This document shows positions 9,101-17,740 of a stretch of 64,000 bases of DNA, piece after piece. Made by a program: the position numbers and the translations under genes. Position 1 is the first letter of the stretch. The number at the start of each line of letters is the position of its first letter. Source of the stretch: Gammaproteobacteria bacterium (GTDB lineage Bacteria > Pseudomonadota > Gammaproteobacteria > Steroidobacterales > Steroidobacteraceae). Location of the stretch: contig JAQGOE010000029.1 of NCBI GenBank assembly GCA_028293725.1, positions 98,849 through 162,848 of the forward strand, given 5' to 3'. The notes below the pieces were generated by a model, which worked only from the letters and a program-made list of their open reading frames with translations, did no database searches and was not told the origin of the DNA.

Positions 9101-10781
9101 GGTGTGGTGTGATCGGCCCCGACTCGGTGTGAGAGGCGAAGGATTGATGAGGAATCGTGCGCACGAACGGTGCAACGAGGCGCTGACATTCCGGGCTCAG
9201 CAAAATCGTATCGCGGGCGGCGGCTGCGGCGAGCCTGCCGGCAAGCTGGACTGCGGCTCCGGTGATTCCATAGTGACGGGGCCCGTCATGCAACTTGCGG
9301 GCGACGACCAGTCCGGCATGCACGCCGGACTGGAGCTGGAGCGGCAACGACAGCTCCTTGGCAAGTCCCACACTGATCTCGCGAGTTCGGGCGTGTAGCT
9401 CTACCGCCGCACGCACCGCACGAAGATCGTCGTCCTCGTGCCCGATCGGAACGCCGAACAGGCAAACGATCTCCTCACCGAACGCATGGTTCACGAGGCC
9501 GCCATGCCTGTGCGCCACATCCAACGCGACCGCACGGATCCGGCGCATGAATTCTTCCAGCTGCGGAGGCGCGAGCTGTTCGACCAGCGACGCATAGTCC
9601 GGCAGCAGCGACACCAACACCGCTGCGCGACGGCGCTCACCCCCGGAGGTGAGTTGGCTGTCATCAGCGACCGACACGGGTTCCCTGGGCTCGGTTCGAG
9701 AGACCGCATACCCTCGGATGCGCTCACCGCAAGCCGCAAGCTCCGCAGCCATTTCAGCCATAGACGCATATCGCTGCCCAGGCGCTTTTGCGAGCGCTTT
9801 ACGCAGCACAGCGTCGAGCGCATCCGGTAAACTCGTGCGCAAATCACGGGCCGGAAAAGGCTCCACTTCGAGTACCGCGTGCCTCAGCGCCAGCGTGTTG
9901 TCACCAGAAAAAGGCCGTGCCCCCGCAATCATTTCGTACAGCACGACGGCCAGTGACCAGACATCGGTGCGAAAATCCACGGGATCGCCCCGGGCCTGCT
10001 CAGGGCTCATATACGCCACCGTACCGACCGCGGCTCCCTCATCCAACGCGGAGTCCGAATCCACGACCCGCGCGACCCCAAAGTCGAGAATCTTCACTGT
10101 GCCGTCGCAGAGCAGCATGATGTTCGAAGGCTTCACGTCACGGTGAATGACACCGTGCTCGTGCGCCTTGGCGAGTCCGTTCGCGATCTGCTGCGCAATC
10201 GCGAGCGCCTCGTCAATGGAGAGCGCCCCGCGCGCGAGACGTACCTGCAACGTTTCGGCATCGTAAAGAGCCATCGCGATGAATGGCTGGCCGTCCGTTG
10301 TCGAGCCGATTTCGTGGATCGTGCAGATGTTGGGATGATCCAAAACAGCCGCTGCGCGAGCCTCGAGCAGAAAACGCTGCTTGGCATCGGGCTGCGCAGC
10401 AAGGTGCGATGGAAGAAACTTCAATGCGACATGCCGCCCGAGGCGCTCGTCGCGGGCCTTATGGACCAGCCCCATGGCGCCTGACCCTAACACTTCGAGT
10501 ACCGTGTACTGCGCCACTCTGCGCCCCTGCCAGTCCATAGCGGCAACGTGTGCCCGTAACAGAGTGGGCGCACTGATCTTCCGGGCAAGCTGATCCAAAA
10601 GCCCCCCGCGCTCGTGACTGTCGAGCAGCGACTGCACTTCGCGGCGTAACACCTCATCTCCCGCACACTGCCGCTCAACAAGTTGGCTCCGGGTCTGTGC
10701 GTCACAGTCGAGCGCCGCACTGAAGACGTCCTGCACGCGCACCCATCTTTCCGCGGACATCACTGGAGCAAGATCGCTCAC
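6177..10781 (-). CDS. Multidomain Ser/Thr kinase, degenerate class III cyclase, ATPase and TPR protein
   Basis: Very large signalling protein, 1534 residues from a GTG at 10781. That GTG overlaps the sigma factor stop (GTGA) and has GGGAA eight bases upstream; an ATG at 10760 is the alternative. Domain order: N-terminal helical segment; Hanks-type kinase (about 92-335) with glycine loop GSGAMG, VALK, HRDVKPSN, DFG and SPE; cyclase-like domain (about 385-545); STAND/AAA-type ATPase with Walker A GEAGVGKS (about 611-618) and hydrophobic strand plus acid FLLEDWHW; then tetratricopeptide repeats to the end. Kinase catalytic residues are intact. The cyclase-like domain lacks both usual metal aspartates: the first is in a VSLLPDY context and the second reads GEE instead of GDA. 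It is probably a sensor or scaffold rather than a cyclase. No membrane segment is evident. Confidence 0.9.
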   Translation of the reverse strand: MSDLAPVMSAERWVRVQDVFSAALDCDAQTRSQLVERQCAGDEVLRREVQSLLDSHERGGLLDQLARKISAPTLLRAHVAAMDWQGRRVAQYTVLEVLGSGAMGLVHKARDERLGRHVALKFLPSHLAAQPDAKQRFLLEARAAAVLDHPNICTIHEIGSTTDGQPFIAMALYDAETLQVRLARGALSIDEALAIAQQIANGLAKAHEHGVIHRDVKPSNIMLLCDGTVKILDFGVARVVDSDSALDEGAAVGTVAYMSPEQARGDPVDFRTDVWSLAVVLYEMIAGARPFSGDNTLALRHAVLEVEPFPARDLRTSLPDALDAVLRKALAKAPGQRYASMAEMAAELAACGERIRGYAVSRTEPREPVSVADDSQLTSGGERRRAAVLVSLLPDYASLVEQLAPPQLEEFMRRIRAVALDVAHRHGGLVNHAFGEEIVCLFGVPIGHEDDDLRAVRAAVELHARTREISVGLAKELSLPLQLQSGVHAGLVVARKLHDGPRHYGITGAAVQLAGRLAAAAARDTILLSPECQRLVAPFVRTIPHQSFASHTESGPITPHRVIGESGLQTRLEAAEREGLTPYSGRRAELGMLEDHLSHARSGQGQMVLVAGEAGVGKSRLLHEFRTRIDATKVRILEARCSSYEGGAPYLPFAEILRSALGLPRHDAHGFTADEVVARICTVDPSLQLFVPLYLNVLSIPGNASALQRQLRGDHLQAAVPEALAAFLTAFGRQSLTVFLLEDWHWSDSGSRETLRRLAEVIAKLSLLVIVTTRPDTQDRDDSAYGGVQLHVGPLDFDDSVAIVRGVLQVRRVSNELARRVYERTGGNPFFLEEVCHALLEQGAVAERDGEAVPAQEADTLRLPDTVQAVIRTRLDSLDPDALEVLRIASVIGREFSNDVLIEVLGAERSPERAIDQLNAAGLIQQCGLALERGYRFKHVLTQEVTYDSLLSHQRRSLHHIIGCAIERAPGGRSDDQAALLAHHFALAETWARAVHHGRRAALRANALGQFTDALATLDHVRQWVLRLPEGEERLDLLTDVLLQQERQCETLGQRGRQQLIVDELISLLAPRGASERLAQAYLRQGNLSTLLKRFDAADRMLSTALRICRERGDVKLERHALRSLGLLRWHEGRHAEALAITESALAIDRERHDEFAVAGDLANLGVILKNMGEYSRAMVSLEEALAIPALAEDPTTLVYSLQNLANVHRTLGDLGRALELLQRANDISRTHLLPIQRSFHLMAIAHIFLQQDRIPESLRTYEEAVALSRRTHHADGLVQSLRAFGEVLFGLGRHSEARPCFEEAATLFSRLEDRAGEADMCTRLATVLERSADISEAEGAWEKVRALCAQLGDARGELDALEGIARSARARSAAPSEVIPRAEAALALASTLGDERREAALRNTLGILEWESCNYMRALRHYEIALALLRRIGDRVHEGLALNSLAVTLARLNRHDEARTALEESVLLNRQTGERLLEAHSLAALGDVHVTGRRFAAAVECFGQSLELRRHLADLPGEQRMRQRLEQVRTLLE

Positions 10782-11278
10782 GTACAAAGTTCCCGATTGA
10801 GCCACGCGCGCGCCACCGCCCAATCACGCTTAACGGTTGCCGGGGAAGAGCCAAGCACGTCGGCTGTCTCCTCGACGCTCATACCTCCAAAGAAGCGACA
10901 CTCGACAATGCGCGCATGCCGCTCGTTAATCGCCGCGAGGCGTTGAATGGCTTCGTCGAGCGCGATGAAATCCTCGGGCCGCTCGGTGACGGCCACGAGC
11001 GCATCGACTTCGAGTGGCTCGTGCGCACAACCGCCACCGCGCTTCTGACTACGACGTGCCACGGCGTAGTCGATAAGAACCCTGCGCATCGCTTGGGCGG
11101 CCAGGGCGAGAAAATGCGCGCGGCTCTGCCAACGTATACGTTCGAGCTTTGCCAGTTCAACCCAGGCTTCGTGTACGAGCGCAGTCGTACACAACGTATG
11201 ACCGGAACGCTCACCTCGGAGCTGCCGCCCGGCAATCCTGCGCAACTCCGCATACACCAACGTAAACAGGTCATCCAT
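10778..11278 (-). CDS. ECF-type RNA polymerase sigma factor (TIGR02999-like)
   Basis: Sigma-70 family factor of 166 residues. Region 2 covers about residues 5-75 (YAELRRIAGRQLRGE, then ALVHEAWVEL and AQAMRRVLIDYA). Region 4 covers about 110-160, with the helix-turn-helix MSVEETADVLGSSPATVKRDW. This subgroup is typically encoded beside Ser/Thr kinase genes, as here: the stop overlaps the kinase GTG start. An in-frame ATG 18 bases earlier (11296) is rejected because GGGAGGAGG lies just before the ATG at 11278. No anti-sigma factor is present, so control by the adjacent kinase is the likely mode (inference). Confidence 0.92.
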   Translation of the reverse strand: MDDLFTLVYAELRRIAGRQLRGERSGHTLCTTALVHEAWVELAKLERIRWQSRAHFLALAAQAMRRVLIDYAVARRSQKRGGGCAHEPLEVDALVAVTERPEDFIALDEAIQRLAAINERHARIVECRFFGGMSVEETADVLGSSPATVKRDWAVARAWLNRELCT

Positions 11279-11434
11279 AGGCCCCCCTCCTCCCATCTTA
11301 CGGCGCCTTACTCCAGCGTCTCAATGTTCCCGGTGTATTTGCTCGGCGTATCGGGAAAATGAGCCGATTCGCCACTGTTTTCGGCTTCTTCAGAACATCG
11401 GGCATCTCGCCCGCCACAGGAAGGGGTCTACACC

Positions 11435-12175
11435 GTGAGCCTACTGGCAGCCTTATACGGCATCTGTGCCTATGCGATCTTTCTACCGACGTTTCTATAC
11501 GCCATCGGGTTCATCGGCAACCTGGATGTGCCGAAGTCGATCGACTCTGGCCTAACTACAGCGCTGCCGGAAGCTATCGGGGTAAACCTCGCGCTGCTGG
11601 GAGTGTTCGCGATCCAACACAGCGTGATGGCGCGTCCCGGCTTCAAACGCCTTTGGACGCGGATCGTGCCACCTGCCATCGAGCGGAGCACCTACGTCCT
11701 GCTTGCGAGCCTCGTGCTGATCCTGCTTTTCTGGCAATGGCGGCCGATCCCGACGCCAATTTGGACCGTCACCGACCCACGCGTGGTACTGCCGCTCCAG
11801 GTCGCTTTCTGGCTGGGATGGCTCATCCTGTTGTTGAGCACGTTCCTGCTGAACCACTTCGAGCTCTTCGGGCTGCAGCAGGTATTCGCGAGAGCGGCAA
11901 AACGCGATCTACCGACGCCGGAATTTCGGACGCCGCTGTTCTATCGCTATGTGCGGCATCCGCTTTATCTCGGCTTTCTGATCTCTTTCTGGGCGACTCC
12001 CGTGATGAGCGCAGGTCACCTGTTGTTCTCCGCGGGGGCATCGGGATACATCCTGGTCGGCATCTGGTTCGAGGAGCGCGACCTGGTCGCGGTGTTCGGC
12101 GATCGCTATCGCCGCTATCGCGAACAGGTTGGCATGTTACTTCCGCTACGGCCCGGAAGACCCCGAACTCCTTGA
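11435..12175 (+). CDS. mddA: Membrane methyltransferase, methanethiol S-methyltransferase (MddA)-like
   Basis: Integral membrane protein of 246 residues with about six hydrophobic segments, related to the NnrU/isoprenylcysteine methyltransferase group. The C-terminal SAM-binding signature is present: YRYVRHPLYLGFLISFW, then FEERDLVAVFGDRYRRYREQV. The N-terminal features FAIQHSVMARPGFKRLWTR and LLSTFLLNHFELFGLQQV match MddA, which methylates methanethiol to dimethylsulfide. The start is a GTG with AGGAAGGGG upstream. It is divergent from the sigma factor operon across about 156 bases. The exact substrate is inferred from family resemblance only. Confidence 0.75.
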   Translation: MSLLAALYGICAYAIFLPTFLYAIGFIGNLDVPKSIDSGLTTALPEAIGVNLALLGVFAIQHSVMARPGFKRLWTRIVPPAIERSTYVLLASLVLILLFWQWRPIPTPIWTVTDPRVVLPLQVAFWLGWLILLLSTFLLNHFELFGLQQVFARAAKRDLPTPEFRTPLFYRYVRHPLYLGFLISFWATPVMSAGHLLFSAGASGYILVGIWFEERDLVAVFGDRYRRYREQVGMLLPLRPGRPRTP

Positions 12176-12256
12176 CCACCCGCCGTCCACCTCAATACTT
12201 CTATATATCAACCGCGCACAACTCCTGTGCTACAACTCTGTCAGGAAGGTCATACC

Positions 12257-12892
12257 ATGAAAGTCAGACGATTCCCCGTACGATTTCCGTATCCGACGAT
12301 TGCCCTCGCCCTCATGAGCGCTGGCCCTTTGTCCGCCCTGGCGCAAGATGCCCACTCGCACCTATCGGCATCCCAAACCAACGAACTGAGCGCGGACCAG
12401 AAGAGCAAGGCGAGCGCCCTGCTGAGGCAGGTCCGCGCAGCCACCGAGCGCTTCCAGAATGTGGAGGTGGCTGAGAGCTCGGGCTATGAGCTTCTGTTCG
12501 GCTGTGTGAGCGGCGACAGCGCGGGGGCAATGGGGCTCCACTACGTGAACCTGACCATCCTCAACAGTACGAACCAGTCAGGTGTGATGGAGGTCGACCA
12601 CCCCCAGATCGTCATCTACGAGCCGACGGCAGACGGACGCCTGCGCCTGACCGGCGCCGACTACCTGGTTTACGCCGACGCCTGGGATAAGCTCCATCCC
12701 GGCGACCCACCGCAGCTCATGGGGCAGCTGTTTCATTTGTTCGACTCGCCCAATCGCTTCGGCTTGCCGGCGTTCTATACCCTGCACGCCTGGGCATGGA
12801 AGGACAATCCCAACGGCGCGTTCGTGAACTGGCACCCCAACGTTTCGTGCGAGCAATTCACAGGCAAGGACGACCCCGCTCCGCGGCGTTAG
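12257..12892 (+). CDS. Secreted protein of unknown function
   Basis: Predicted exported protein of 211 residues. The ATG at 12257 is preceded by AGGAAGG and opens a clear signal peptide (basic MKVRRF, hydrophobic core, ALAQ-DA cleavage region near residue 31). The mature part carries blocks that look conserved: GYELLFGCVSGDSAGAMGLHY, VYADAWDKLHP, SPNRFGLPAFYTLHAWAWKDNP and FVNWHPNVSCEQF. Two cysteines, one in each half, could form a disulfide. I recognise the pattern only as a conserved hypothetical family and assign no function. Confidence 0.7.
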   Translation: MKVRRFPVRFPYPTIALALMSAGPLSALAQDAHSHLSASQTNELSADQKSKASALLRQVRAATERFQNVEVAESSGYELLFGCVSGDSAGAMGLHYVNLTILNSTNQSGVMEVDHPQIVIYEPTADGRLRLTGADYLVYADAWDKLHPGDPPQLMGQLFHLFDSPNRFGLPAFYTLHAWAWKDNPNGAFVNWHPNVSCEQFTGKDDPAPRR

Positions 12893-12912
12893 TTCGACCA
12901 GGAATGACAGCT

Positions 12913-12939
12913 TCTTCGATCCGCTCGCGGGATCGAAGA
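12913..12939. terminator. Hairpin downstream of the secreted protein gene
   Basis: Perfect 10-bp stem TCTTCGATCC / GGATCGAAGA with a 7-base loop, beginning 20 bases after the stop at 12892. No strong T-run follows, so it may be a weak or factor-assisted terminator or an mRNA 3' stabiliser. The rest of 12940-13140 holds no gene I can support. Confidence 0.5.
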
Positions 12940-13157
12940 GGCTGCCTTGCGCTGCGCCCTTTTCGCTCCTTCCACGACGTTCCTGCCCAACCTTGGGGCA
13001 CCGGCGGATAGCGTCCGAGTGTCCGACCAGCGTGCATTTCGCGCGCAACCTCGTGTTGCAGCAGGGGCAATGACTTTGTCTCACATGCAACAACGCAAAC
13101 CCGGCGATTTGGTACGGACTTTGCAGCCATTTCGCAAGACAAAACGGGAGGGTCGTC

Positions 13158-15593
13158 GTGGCGGTCCAACACAACAACAACAAACCGGCGTCTATCCCGG
13201 TATCTCCGGTATCCGCGGCGCGGCTGTTCCGCAGGGCGGGTGGTCTCGCCGCGGCGGCCACCATCCTGGGGGGCACCCTGCCCTGCCTTTCCTGGGGCGC
13301 GGCGCCTGCCGATGCCACCTCCGCCGACACCGCGGGCGACACCGGACTTTCGGAAGTCACTGTTACCGCCGAGCGGCAGAAATCCACCATCCAGGACACT
13401 CCCGTCAGCGTCTCAGCGCTGACCGGCGAGCAGCTGAGCGCCGCCGGGCTCACGCGTGTGGAGGATATCGCGCACGAAGTTCCGGGGCTGTCCATGCGTA
13501 CCGCTGGCCCGGGCCTCACCGAATACGAGGCGCGGGGCCTAGCCTCCAACGGCGGCGCGGCACCCACCGTCGGCTTCTATCTGGACGAAATACCACTGTC
13601 GCCACCTGCCTTGTCGCAGTCCGGCAAGGTCGTCATCGACCCTAACCTCTACGACATCGAGCGAGTCGAGATTCTGCGCGGCCCGCAAGGCACTTTGTAT
13701 GGCTCCGGATCCATGGGCGGTACGGTCAAGGTGCTGACCAATCAACCCAAACTCGGCACGTTCGAAGGCTCGGCGCAGGCCACTGTCTCGGACACCGACG
13801 GGGGCGGCGGGAACTACGGCGGCAATCTCATGATCAACGTGCCGGTAGGCGATGTCCTCGCCGTGCGCTTTGTCCTGAGCGACCTGTATCGCAGCGGCTG
13901 GATCGATAACAGGACAGTCAGTCCTTTCCCCATCGATGTGGATCTGGCGACCGGTCACCGCGGTCCCGTGGAGACCACGCCAGTGACGCATGTATTTCAC
14001 AACGCCAACGACGAGCGGCTGTCGAGTGGCCGCATCAGCATTTTGTACAAGCCGAGCGACGATTTCTCGGTCCTCGCCTTCGCCATGACCCAGAATCTGC
14101 GGATGGGCGGATACGACCTGCTGGACGGCAGTCCAACCAGTGCGACCCCCAGCCGGGTGTCCGACGCACACTACGAGGCGTTCCCCCTTCGCGAGATTGT
14201 GAAGGACGAAATCTCCCTCTTCGGCCTGACCATCAATGCCAACCTGGGGTTCGCGGACCTTACGAGCGCGACCTCCTACTGGGGACGGCTCGGCGTGCAG
14301 GCGCAGGATGCGTCGGAATCGATCTACGCCGCCAACGGAGGCAACACTCCGTTCGTGCCAGTTGCCTATTACGAGCGCGACCCGTCGCGCCAGCTCGGCC
14401 AGGAGCTGCGACTCACGTCGCACGATATCGGGGGTCTGCACTGGGTGGCGGGCGTCTTCTACAGCGACTTGCATTCGGTGTGGAACGAGATCGGCGCAAG
14501 TCCGCTGAATGCGACTCCGGCGATCCCCGACGGCTCGTACTTCACTTCCTGGAACCCTTACCACGTCACGCAGACCGCGTTGTTTGCCGATGGGTCGTAC
14601 AAGATCGCCGAACAATGGAAGCTGTCCGCGGGAGTGCGCTGGTACGACTACAAGAGTGAGCAGGATGAATTCTCCTGGGGCTACGATGGCCCCAACCTGA
14701 CGCCGCCGGCCGCCGCGCAGGTCACCAAGGCATCCGACCGAGGCTTCAATCCGCGGGTCAACCTGGCATACATACCCTCGCCCGACCTGACCACCTACGC
14801 CACGATCTCCAAGGGCTTCCGTCCGGGCGGTGCCAACCAGATCCTGCCGCCGCCCACTGAGCCGCCTTTCTGTCAGAACGGCGCGCTGCAATTCGGCCCG
14901 GACGCCGCGTGGAACTACGAGGTGGGCGAGAAGGCGAAGCTGTTCGGCAACTGGCTCACCATCAACAGCGACATCTACTACATCAAGTGGACGGGCGTAC
15001 AGCAGGTGATCACACTGCCGTGCGGCTACCAGTACTACAACAACGCCGGGGATGGCCGCTCGTTCGGGCCGGAGCTCGAGGTGAACGCGAAGCTCTCGAA
15101 CGAGTGGACGGCATCATTGAGCGCCGCCTGGACGGACGCCAAGATCACCCATCCGAACGCGTCCTACACCAGCTTCCTGACGAGTGTCGCGCTTTTACCG
15201 GATGGCGCCACCCATCCGTGCGCCTCGGCCAGCAATTGCACGGCGCCCATCATGAACGTGGTCAAGGACACTGCCAGCCTGTCACTGACCTACTCTACGA
15301 CGCTGGCGAACGACTACCAGCTCACCGCCCGGGTCGCCGACCAGTTCGTCGGCCCTTCACAGGATGTGGCGTACTACTTCGGATATACGCTGCCGTCCTA
15401 CAACCTCGTCAATGCGCGCGTGGGGGTTACGCATGGCAGTTGGTCGGCCGACCTGTTCGTCGACAACCTGACCAACAAGGTCGCGCTGATGACGGCCAAC
15501 AACACCAGCTTTCAGTTCAACATCCCGGAGCTGGTGCGTTACTCGACCAATCAGCCGCGCACCGTCGGAACGCAGATAAACTACCATTTCTGA
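13158..15593 (+). CDS. TonB-dependent outer-membrane receptor
   Basis: Outer-membrane active transporter of 811 residues. The GTG start has GGGAGGG six bases upstream. A long signal sequence (about 1-50) leads to a TonB-box-like region (LSEVTVTAERQKS) and the plug domain (about 75-190: IQDTPVSVSALTGEQL, VEILRGPQGTLYGSGSMGGTV). The 22-strand barrel follows and ends in the terminal aromatic TQINYHF. The sequence resembles the large environmental family from Sphingomonadales and Xanthomonadales that imports varied organic compounds rather than a classical siderophore receptor. It is convergent with the APC permease gene, and its substrate may be related to the 15620-19783 operon (inference). Confidence 0.93.
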   Translation: MAVQHNNNKPASIPVSPVSAARLFRRAGGLAAAATILGGTLPCLSWGAAPADATSADTAGDTGLSEVTVTAERQKSTIQDTPVSVSALTGEQLSAAGLTRVEDIAHEVPGLSMRTAGPGLTEYEARGLASNGGAAPTVGFYLDEIPLSPPALSQSGKVVIDPNLYDIERVEILRGPQGTLYGSGSMGGTVKVLTNQPKLGTFEGSAQATVSDTDGGGGNYGGNLMINVPVGDVLAVRFVLSDLYRSGWIDNRTVSPFPIDVDLATGHRGPVETTPVTHVFHNANDERLSSGRISILYKPSDDFSVLAFAMTQNLRMGGYDLLDGSPTSATPSRVSDAHYEAFPLREIVKDEISLFGLTINANLGFADLTSATSYWGRLGVQAQDASESIYAANGGNTPFVPVAYYERDPSRQLGQELRLTSHDIGGLHWVAGVFYSDLHSVWNEIGASPLNATPAIPDGSYFTSWNPYHVTQTALFADGSYKIAEQWKLSAGVRWYDYKSEQDEFSWGYDGPNLTPPAAAQVTKASDRGFNPRVNLAYIPSPDLTTYATISKGFRPGGANQILPPPTEPPFCQNGALQFGPDAAWNYEVGEKAKLFGNWLTINSDIYYIKWTGVQQVITLPCGYQYYNNAGDGRSFGPELEVNAKLSNEWTASLSAAWTDAKITHPNASYTSFLTSVALLPDGATHPCASASNCTAPIMNVVKDTASLSLTYSTTLANDYQLTARVADQFVGPSQDVAYYFGYTLPSYNLVNARVGVTHGSWSADLFVDNLTNKVALMTANNTSFQFNIPELVRYSTNQPRTVGTQINYHF

Positions 15594-15619
15594 GGTGCCG
15601 GCCAACCCTCGACCCAAGC

Positions 15620-16978
15620 TCACCCGGCGGTAACGGCGCTGCTCTGGCCGACCGCCGGGCGCGAGCGGATGATCAAGGCGGAGCTGGCCAGCCACGCCAG
15701 CGCCACATACGGCCACAGGTTGTTCGGATATTCCGGGATCGGGTACAGGTTGCGATACAGTACCCACAACAACAGGACTGGGCCGCACAGGCACAGCATC
15801 GCCCACCAAGGTCGCCTGCCCCAGGTTTCCACCGCCTCCGCCGCGCCGACCCCGATGTAGATCAGGATGAGGGCGAGCACTCCGATAGTGCTAGTCGCGC
15901 TGTAGAAGCCCGCAGCGCCCGCGAACGGCGCCCACAGCACGAATGGCACGATGATCATGATCGCCGCCACCGAAACGGCTGCGCACGGCTGACGATGCAC
16001 CGGATGCACCTCGCCGAGCGCGGGTGACAGTCCGGCACGGCCTAACGCAAACAGGATTCGGCCTGCGGCCGCGAGTCCGCCGATCACGCCGGAGAAACAA
16101 CTCACGGCCGCCGCCAGATCGAGCGCAATCGCCAGCCGGGGCGAGGCGTAACGCAGCGCGAGGTCGTTGAGTGGCGTGCTGGCTTTGGCCAGATCGTGAA
16201 TGCCGCGCGGCCCGAACCCCACCACCTCGCAATACGCGACGAACGCAAAGAACAGGCCGGAAAAAATGAGCGTGCCGAACAAGGCGATGGGAATGTTCCG
16301 GCGCGGCTGGTGTGTCTCCTCGCCGAGGCAGGCGGCGCCTTCGAATCCCGCGAAGCAGAGGAAGCTGAAGACCATTCCGAAGCCCAGTCCCGTCCAACCG
16401 CCGAACTCCGTCGAGGGTTTCCAGGTGCTCAGCACCTCCTCGCTGGAGGGATGGACCTGGCGGAGGATGTCGAAACACAGCACCGTGATGCCCACGATCG
16501 CCGCCGCTTCCAGGATCAACATCAACCGGCCCGCCACGCGCATATCGCGATAGGTGAGCCACCAGGCGATGAGCATGCTGGCGCAGCCGATGAATATCCA
16601 TAACGGGCCGGTAGCGATGCCTGCAGTCTGCAGCACAGCGCAACCAAAGCTGCCCACCAGCGCGGCAAATCCGGTCGCAAACCCGACATAGGTCAGCAGC
16701 ATCGTCCATCCTGCGGCGAAGCCTATTCGGTTGCCGAAGGTCTGGGCGATATAGGCATAAGCGGATCCCGCGTGGGCGACACGGCGGCTGAAGGCCATGA
16801 ACGACAGGGCAATCAGTCCCATGGCGACCATCCCGATGGCGAAGGTGAGCGGCGCCGCGGGACCGGTTGCCTGCACCACCAGGGTGATGTTGAAAGCTGC
16901 CGTGACCGTCGGAGAAATCACCGACAGCGACAGGCCGAGGGCCTCAGGAAGACTCAGGCGCGAGACCAGACTTGCCAT
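15620..16978 (-). CDS. APC superfamily amino acid/amine permease
   Basis: Inner-membrane secondary transporter of 452 residues with about 12 hydrophobic helices. The N-terminal APC pattern is clear: SVISPTVTAAFNITLVVQATGPAAPLTF condensed into the first unwound helix, then FSRRVAHAGSAYAYIAQTFG, and FAGFEGAACLGEET in the central helix. Such carriers move amino acids, polyamines or related amines by proton symport or exchange. It lies 93 bases downstream of the isochorismatase-like gene in the same direction, so it could be the last gene of the amide/amine operon at 17072-19783. Substrate unknown. Confidence 0.9.
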   Translation of the reverse strand: MASLVSRLSLPEALGLSLSVISPTVTAAFNITLVVQATGPAAPLTFAIGMVAMGLIALSFMAFSRRVAHAGSAYAYIAQTFGNRIGFAAGWTMLLTYVGFATGFAALVGSFGCAVLQTAGIATGPLWIFIGCASMLIAWWLTYRDMRVAGRLMLILEAAAIVGITVLCFDILRQVHPSSEEVLSTWKPSTEFGGWTGLGFGMVFSFLCFAGFEGAACLGEETHQPRRNIPIALFGTLIFSGLFFAFVAYCEVVGFGPRGIHDLAKASTPLNDLALRYASPRLAIALDLAAAVSCFSGVIGGLAAAGRILFALGRAGLSPALGEVHPVHRQPCAAVSVAAIMIIVPFVLWAPFAGAAGFYSATSTIGVLALILIYIGVGAAEAVETWGRRPWWAMLCLCGPVLLLWVLYRNLYPIPEYPNNLWPYVALAWLASSALIIRSRPAVGQSSAVTAG

Positions 16979-17071
16979 GGGTATCTCGACGAGCCGACGG
17001 TGTCCGAACCAACTTGCGGCTATCTCATCACATCATTGCGCGCCCGGTCCATGTCGATCGCTACCCTGCAC

Positions 17072-17740
17072 TCATGTTGTGCGGGCCGCTCCATAATGGC
17101 GCGCGATCTCGTCGAGTAACTGCTGTGTCGTACGTTGCCGGCAATAGCCGCTGTTGTTACGTAGTGAGGATTCGTGCCGTTCCGCCGACAACGTCACGCA
17201 CGCATCGGTCGGCACCGTGACCAGGTAACCCAAGTCGCAAGCATCGCGCACTGCCGAGTCGACGCACTGATCCGTCAAGCACCCGGCGATGATGAGGTAG
17301 CGGGTGCCGAGGTTGCGCAGCACGTAATCGATGTTGGTGGAGATGAAGACCGACGAAGAGGTCTTGGGGAAGACGATCTCGTCCGGGTCGGGCGTAAGCT
17401 CCTCTACCATGCGTGCATCCGGCGAGCCCTTCGGCACATTGAACCCGGAGATCTTGTAGTCGAGCGATCGGTCGCGTCCGTCGGACGTCAGGCTTTCGAT
17501 GAGCGTATAGGTCACTTCAATCCGTGCGCGGCGGCACGCCTGCCGCAGTAACACCATGTTTGGAAGAGCGGTCTCCCTCAACGTCCGGAAGAAGTATCCG
17601 TAGCGCAGTTCCTTTTCGGCGGCACTCAGCTCAGCGTATTCGCCGCCGTCCCAAGTGCAGTTGTAGTTTTGCGCATCCACCACCAGGAGCGCGGTGTGGG
17701 CAGGCTCGATCTCGACCTCTCGGCTGAGTAGCTGATTCAT
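17072..17740 (-). CDS. Isochorismatase-family cysteine hydrolase
   Basis: Cytoplasmic hydrolase of 222 residues from the ATG at 17740, which overlaps the upstream stop as ATGA; the longer in-frame start at 17815 would lie well inside the upstream gene. The catalytic triad is visible: Asp22 in LLVVDAQN, Lys126 in VFPKTSSSVF, and Cys159 in IAGCLTDQCVDSAVRDA. Relatives cleave C-N bonds in ureidoacrylate, N-carbamoylsarcosine, nicotinamide or biuret, so amide or carbamoyl cleavage is the expected chemistry. It is translationally coupled to the N-formylglutamate amidohydrolase-like gene, so it probably acts in the same catabolic route. Confidence 0.88.
   Translation of the reverse strand: MNQLLSREVEIEPAHTALLVVDAQNYNCTWDGGEYAELSAAEKELRYGYFFRTLRETALPNMVLLRQACRRARIEVTYTLIESLTSDGRDRSLDYKISGFNVPKGSPDARMVEELTPDPDEIVFPKTSSSVFISTNIDYVLRNLGTRYLIIAGCLTDQCVDSAVRDACDLGYLVTVPTDACVTLSAERHESSLRNNSGYCRQRTTQQLLDEIARHYGAARTT

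Noticed and set aside
10782..10823. Upstream extension of the kinase gene
   Set aside because: It lies inside the sigma factor gene; the GTG at 10781 has a ribosome site and overlaps the sigma stop by four bases.
13539..14891. 450-codon open frame opposite the first TonB receptor
   Set aside because: Mirror of a GC-rich coding frame, with no start signal and no family resemblance; the receptor frame is certain.
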